From positions 36,418,737 to 36,482,736 of the forward strand of contig NC_016133.3 of the NCBI RefSeq assembly GCF_000005505.3: a DNA stretch of 64,000 nucleotides, read 5' to 3'. The DNA comes from Brachypodium distachyon (lineage: Eukaryota; Streptophyta; Magnoliopsida; Poales; Poaceae). The notes under the pieces were generated by a model. That model was not told the origin of the DNA. It did no database searches and saw only the letters and a list, made by a program, of their open reading frames with translations. The position numbers were made by a program, and so were the translations under genes. Positions 61,199-64,000 of this stretch are shown piece by piece; the stretch's first letter is position 1, and every line of letters begins with the position of its first letter.

Positions 61199-61985
61199 GT
61201 ACCAACAGTCGTATTCATTACTCTTTCGTTGATTCGTTGCTGCTAAACTGGATATTTATTGTTTGTCTGGAAACAACACTAAGCCTGCATATAAGCATGA
61301 TTGCTAGGATACAATGGCCGCACTTTCAGAATTGGAAGTTTGTCAATTTGAACAGATGCAGACTTGTAATCAGTCGGGTAAAAAAAGCTGTAATCAGGCT
61401 TCGTGTGGGGATAGATCATAGACTAGCGTTAACCACAAACATACTTGAAAAATATACACGCAATAGTTCAAATTTGAACTAAAACAACGACAAGAATTTA
61501 GGATCATGGAGGGAGTAGTTGATGAAGCATACAAGTTTGTTCGACTAAATTGTATGTGCTAGTTGCCACACAAATGACACTAATGGCTTACGATGGATGA
61601 TGGAAAACTTCAATTGCCCATGGCTGGCTTGCATACATGTATGGAATCTGCATTTTCAGGATTGGCGGATCAGTTAGCACAAGTCAAGGACCACTTTTTT
61701 AGGACCTAGTATACCTGCTACCGAAACTTAAAAAGCACAATGACATATTGAATTTTATTTGTTTTCTTCCTGGTTGGTATGACAAATTGGTTACTGATGA
61801 TGTCTTTGTTCCTGAAAATTAATCCAAGTTTAAATTGTTGAGTATGGTTTCTTTCTTTTATAAAATGTGCTATGGGGGCCTCCCCTACAGTTTCCGGTCA
61901 AAAAAAAAAGCCTGGATGTAATTGAGCAGTAAAAACTAAGAAGCACACTTATCCTCTTAGCATACTGTGTTGTTTACTTCTGAGC
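61199..61985. other. Start of Vma12 intron 2
   Basis: No exon is recognisable. A tail-like piece near 61872-61909 (GGGGGCCTCCCC, then a run of ten A) may be the 3' end of a small retroposon. Confidence 0.4.
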
Positions 61986-61989
61986 TTCT

Positions 61990-64000
61990 ATTTTTTTTTT
62001 AGAGAAAGGCTCTCGCCCAGCTTTATTAAGAAAACCACAAGTCTCAGAACAAGGTCCCAAAGCAAAAACAAAACAGCCGGCCACCGTCTGGGAGCAACAG
62101 CACACACAGGACCAACATGCCTCCACCTAACACTCCAGCACCAGCACACACAGAAACAGCAAGCAACCATCCAACATTCCAGCACAAGCACACAGCAAAA
62201 AGCTACACCTGAGCATCCAGCTCCAGCCTCCTACGATTTCTGTCTTCATCAACACACCTTTGCAGAACCGCGAGCACCTGAGCGATCAGCTTGAGAGTTG
62301 GCTCTTTTCGTTGTTCATGAAGGAGAGCCTTCCACCCAGTAAGGAAGCCCAACATCCTGAAGACCACCTGAAGCGGAACCAAATCATTTCTTGTTAGCCA
62401 CAATGACCAATCCACAGCAGCTAACAACGACCACCATTTATGCCTGCAAGGTCCACCCCGCAACAAGCAAAGCTCCCTGAAATCACCGAAGCAAGAAGGT
62501 ACCCTATGCCACCCAAACGCTTCCTTAAGAATATGCCACATGAAGGAGGCAATTGGACACAGGAAGAGAAGATGATCGGACGTTTCAGGCGCCCCACACA
62601 ATTGACAACCCCTCTCACCGGACCAGCCCTTCTTGGCCAACTCCTCGGTCACCTGGATCCTCCCACGAATGCTCAGCCACACAAAAATCTTATGCTTCAG
62701 AGGAATGCTTGCATGCCAGAGATCCATCATCTCCAGGTCTTTCACACCCGAGTGAAGCATAGCTGAATATAGTGACTGGGTAGTATAACACTTGTTCTTA
62801 GTAAGGCACCAGAAGGCGCGGTCTCGAGTATCAGAGAGCAGCACCGAATCTAACACCCCACAGAGCTCAGCCCATTCCACCTGCTCGGCCTCTCCAAACG
62901 TCCTTCGGAAAGAAAGGTGAATGCCATTATCCCCGAGCACTTGCGCCACCGTGTCCCCCTGCTGTTCGCAGCACCTAAACAGACGGAAGAAATGAACACA
63001 AAGAGGTGTTTCCCCGACCCAAACATCTTCCCAGAACCGCACCCATTTACCATTGCCCACCTCATAGGCGCTTCCCAAACGGAACCACTCCTTAACCGCA
63101 TGCAAGCCCTTCCAGAATTGGGAACCCCCTGCCCCAACTGATTGGAAGAAGCCCGCCTCCCCAAGATATTTAGCCCTCAAGAGCTGGCAACTAAGGTCCT
63201 GCACTCCGCTCTCCAACTTCATAATCCATTTCATAAGAAGCGCAATATTCCGGACTCTACTATTCATAAACCCCATCCCTCCAAATTCTTTGGGCCTACA
63301 CAAATCATCCCACTGGATCATATGGTATTTCCTTTTTTTTACCAATTCCCTCCCAAAAAAACTTGGCCCTAATTGAATCAATCTGAACATGCAGCCCTTC
63401 CTGCAGCCTATAGAAACCCATGAGATAAGTGGGCACGTTATCCAAACATGCATCAATCAGGATCTTTCTTCCCCCATAGGACAGATCCACACTTTGCCAA
63501 TTTTCTAATTTTTTCTCAACTTTCTGAACAACCACCGCTAGCTGATCAATAGTCAACTTCTTTGGAGCCACAGGAATACCAAGATACTTCAGAGGGAATA
63601 CCCCCACCTGACAGTTCATGATGTTAGCAATGCGTCGTTGCTCGTCATCCTCAACCCCAAGCACAAACACCTCCTTTTATGGTAATTGATCTTCAAACCC
63701 GACATCTCCTCAAAACAATACAGCAGGAACTTCACGTTACGGACAGATTGATCATCATACCTCAGGAAAAGCACCGTATCATCCGCATATTGCAGGTGAG
63801 ACACCCCTCCCGGGATGAGATGAGGCACCAGCTCCTCCACATGCCCCGCCTCTTTGGCTGCTTTCAGCATTGCCCCCAAGGCATCTCCCACGAGATTAAA
63901 GAGCAAAGGGGACAGCGGGTCCCATTGCCGCAACCCCTTGAACGTGCGGAAGAAGGCCCCGTTCTCGCCATTCAGATTAATGCAAACCTTTCCAGACTCG
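61990..64000 (-). mobile_element. L1-type LINE, 3' part, disrupted, continues past the window
   Basis: On the minus strand the end of a reverse-transcriptase ORF is visible: HLQYADDTVLFL (about 63795), LKYLGIPVA, a thumb/connection region, then a C-terminal zf-RVT-like segment (HKIFVWLSIRGRIQVTEELA, CQLCGAPETSDHLLFLCP). Coding runs 63933-62203 in three frames, with breaks near 63670 and near 63330 next to an eight-T run. A poly-T run at 61991-62001 marks the poly-A tail. The element lies antisense to the Vma12 gene, probably in its second intron. The 5' part is outside the window. Confidence 0.9.

Noticed and set aside
60900..64000. A second LINE-encoded plus-strand protein (frames at 62440-63372)
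   Set aside because: These are antisense shadows of the minus-strand reverse-transcriptase frame.

Overview
This is plant nuclear DNA from a grass, most likely a Pooideae species (Brachypodium/Triticeae/Avena type). The evidence is intron-rich genes with GT-AG splice sites, GC-rich first exons, Stowaway and Tourist-like MITEs, a Ty1-copia element with a Met-tRNA primer site, an L1-type LINE, and proteins closest to grass families. Gene order at the left end (JMJ706-like, SKL, SRO/RCD1-like, plastid GPAT) matches, from memory, distal rice chromosome 10. All gene models were built by hand: reading frames were joined across splice sites and phases checked. UTR ends and transcription starts are mostly not determined.

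Layout. 1-2032 (+): 3' part of a JmjC histone demethylase. 2831-5730 (+): plastid shikimate-kinase-like protein with a degenerate P-loop. 6193-8896 (-): SRO/RCD1-like WWE-PARP-RST protein with a 5'UTR intron. 10.1-13.5 kb: intergenic. 13502-17713 (+): chloroplast glycerol-3-phosphate acyltransferase. 19780-21489 (+): TOM1-like VHS/GAT protein. 22423-30554 (+): a decayed grass multigene-family gene split by a 6.8-kb copia element (LTRs 23264-23796 and 29580-30112). 31.4-33.4 kb: an AT-rich degenerate array with a 42-bp (2 x 21) period. 34.5-36.6 kb: a second decayed member of the same family, interleaved with GC-rich low-complexity DNA. 36.6-42.4 kb: repeat-rich intergenic DNA with MITEs and divergent duplications. 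42427-44931 (+): SNL6-type cinnamoyl-CoA-reductase-like gene. 45941-49157 (-): NERD-domain protein. 50095-53231 (+): WEB-family coiled-coil protein. 56400-57356 (-): HAIKU1-like VQ protein. 60717-61198 (+): first two exons of a Vma12-type V-ATPase assembly factor. About 61.99-64.0 kb (-): 3' part of a broken L1 LINE.

The genes do not form a functional cluster. They are ordinary euchromatic neighbours: plastid lipid synthesis, chloroplast biogenesis, chromatin, stress signalling, endosomal sorting, defence-related phenylpropanoid-like metabolism, chloroplast movement and seed-size control. The unusual content is the 42-bp array, the retrotransposon-split gene and its neighbouring paralogue, several predicted enzymes with altered catalytic residues, and noncoding segments shared between the TOL 3' flank and the 38-40 kb region. 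I see no convincing new multi-gene system.
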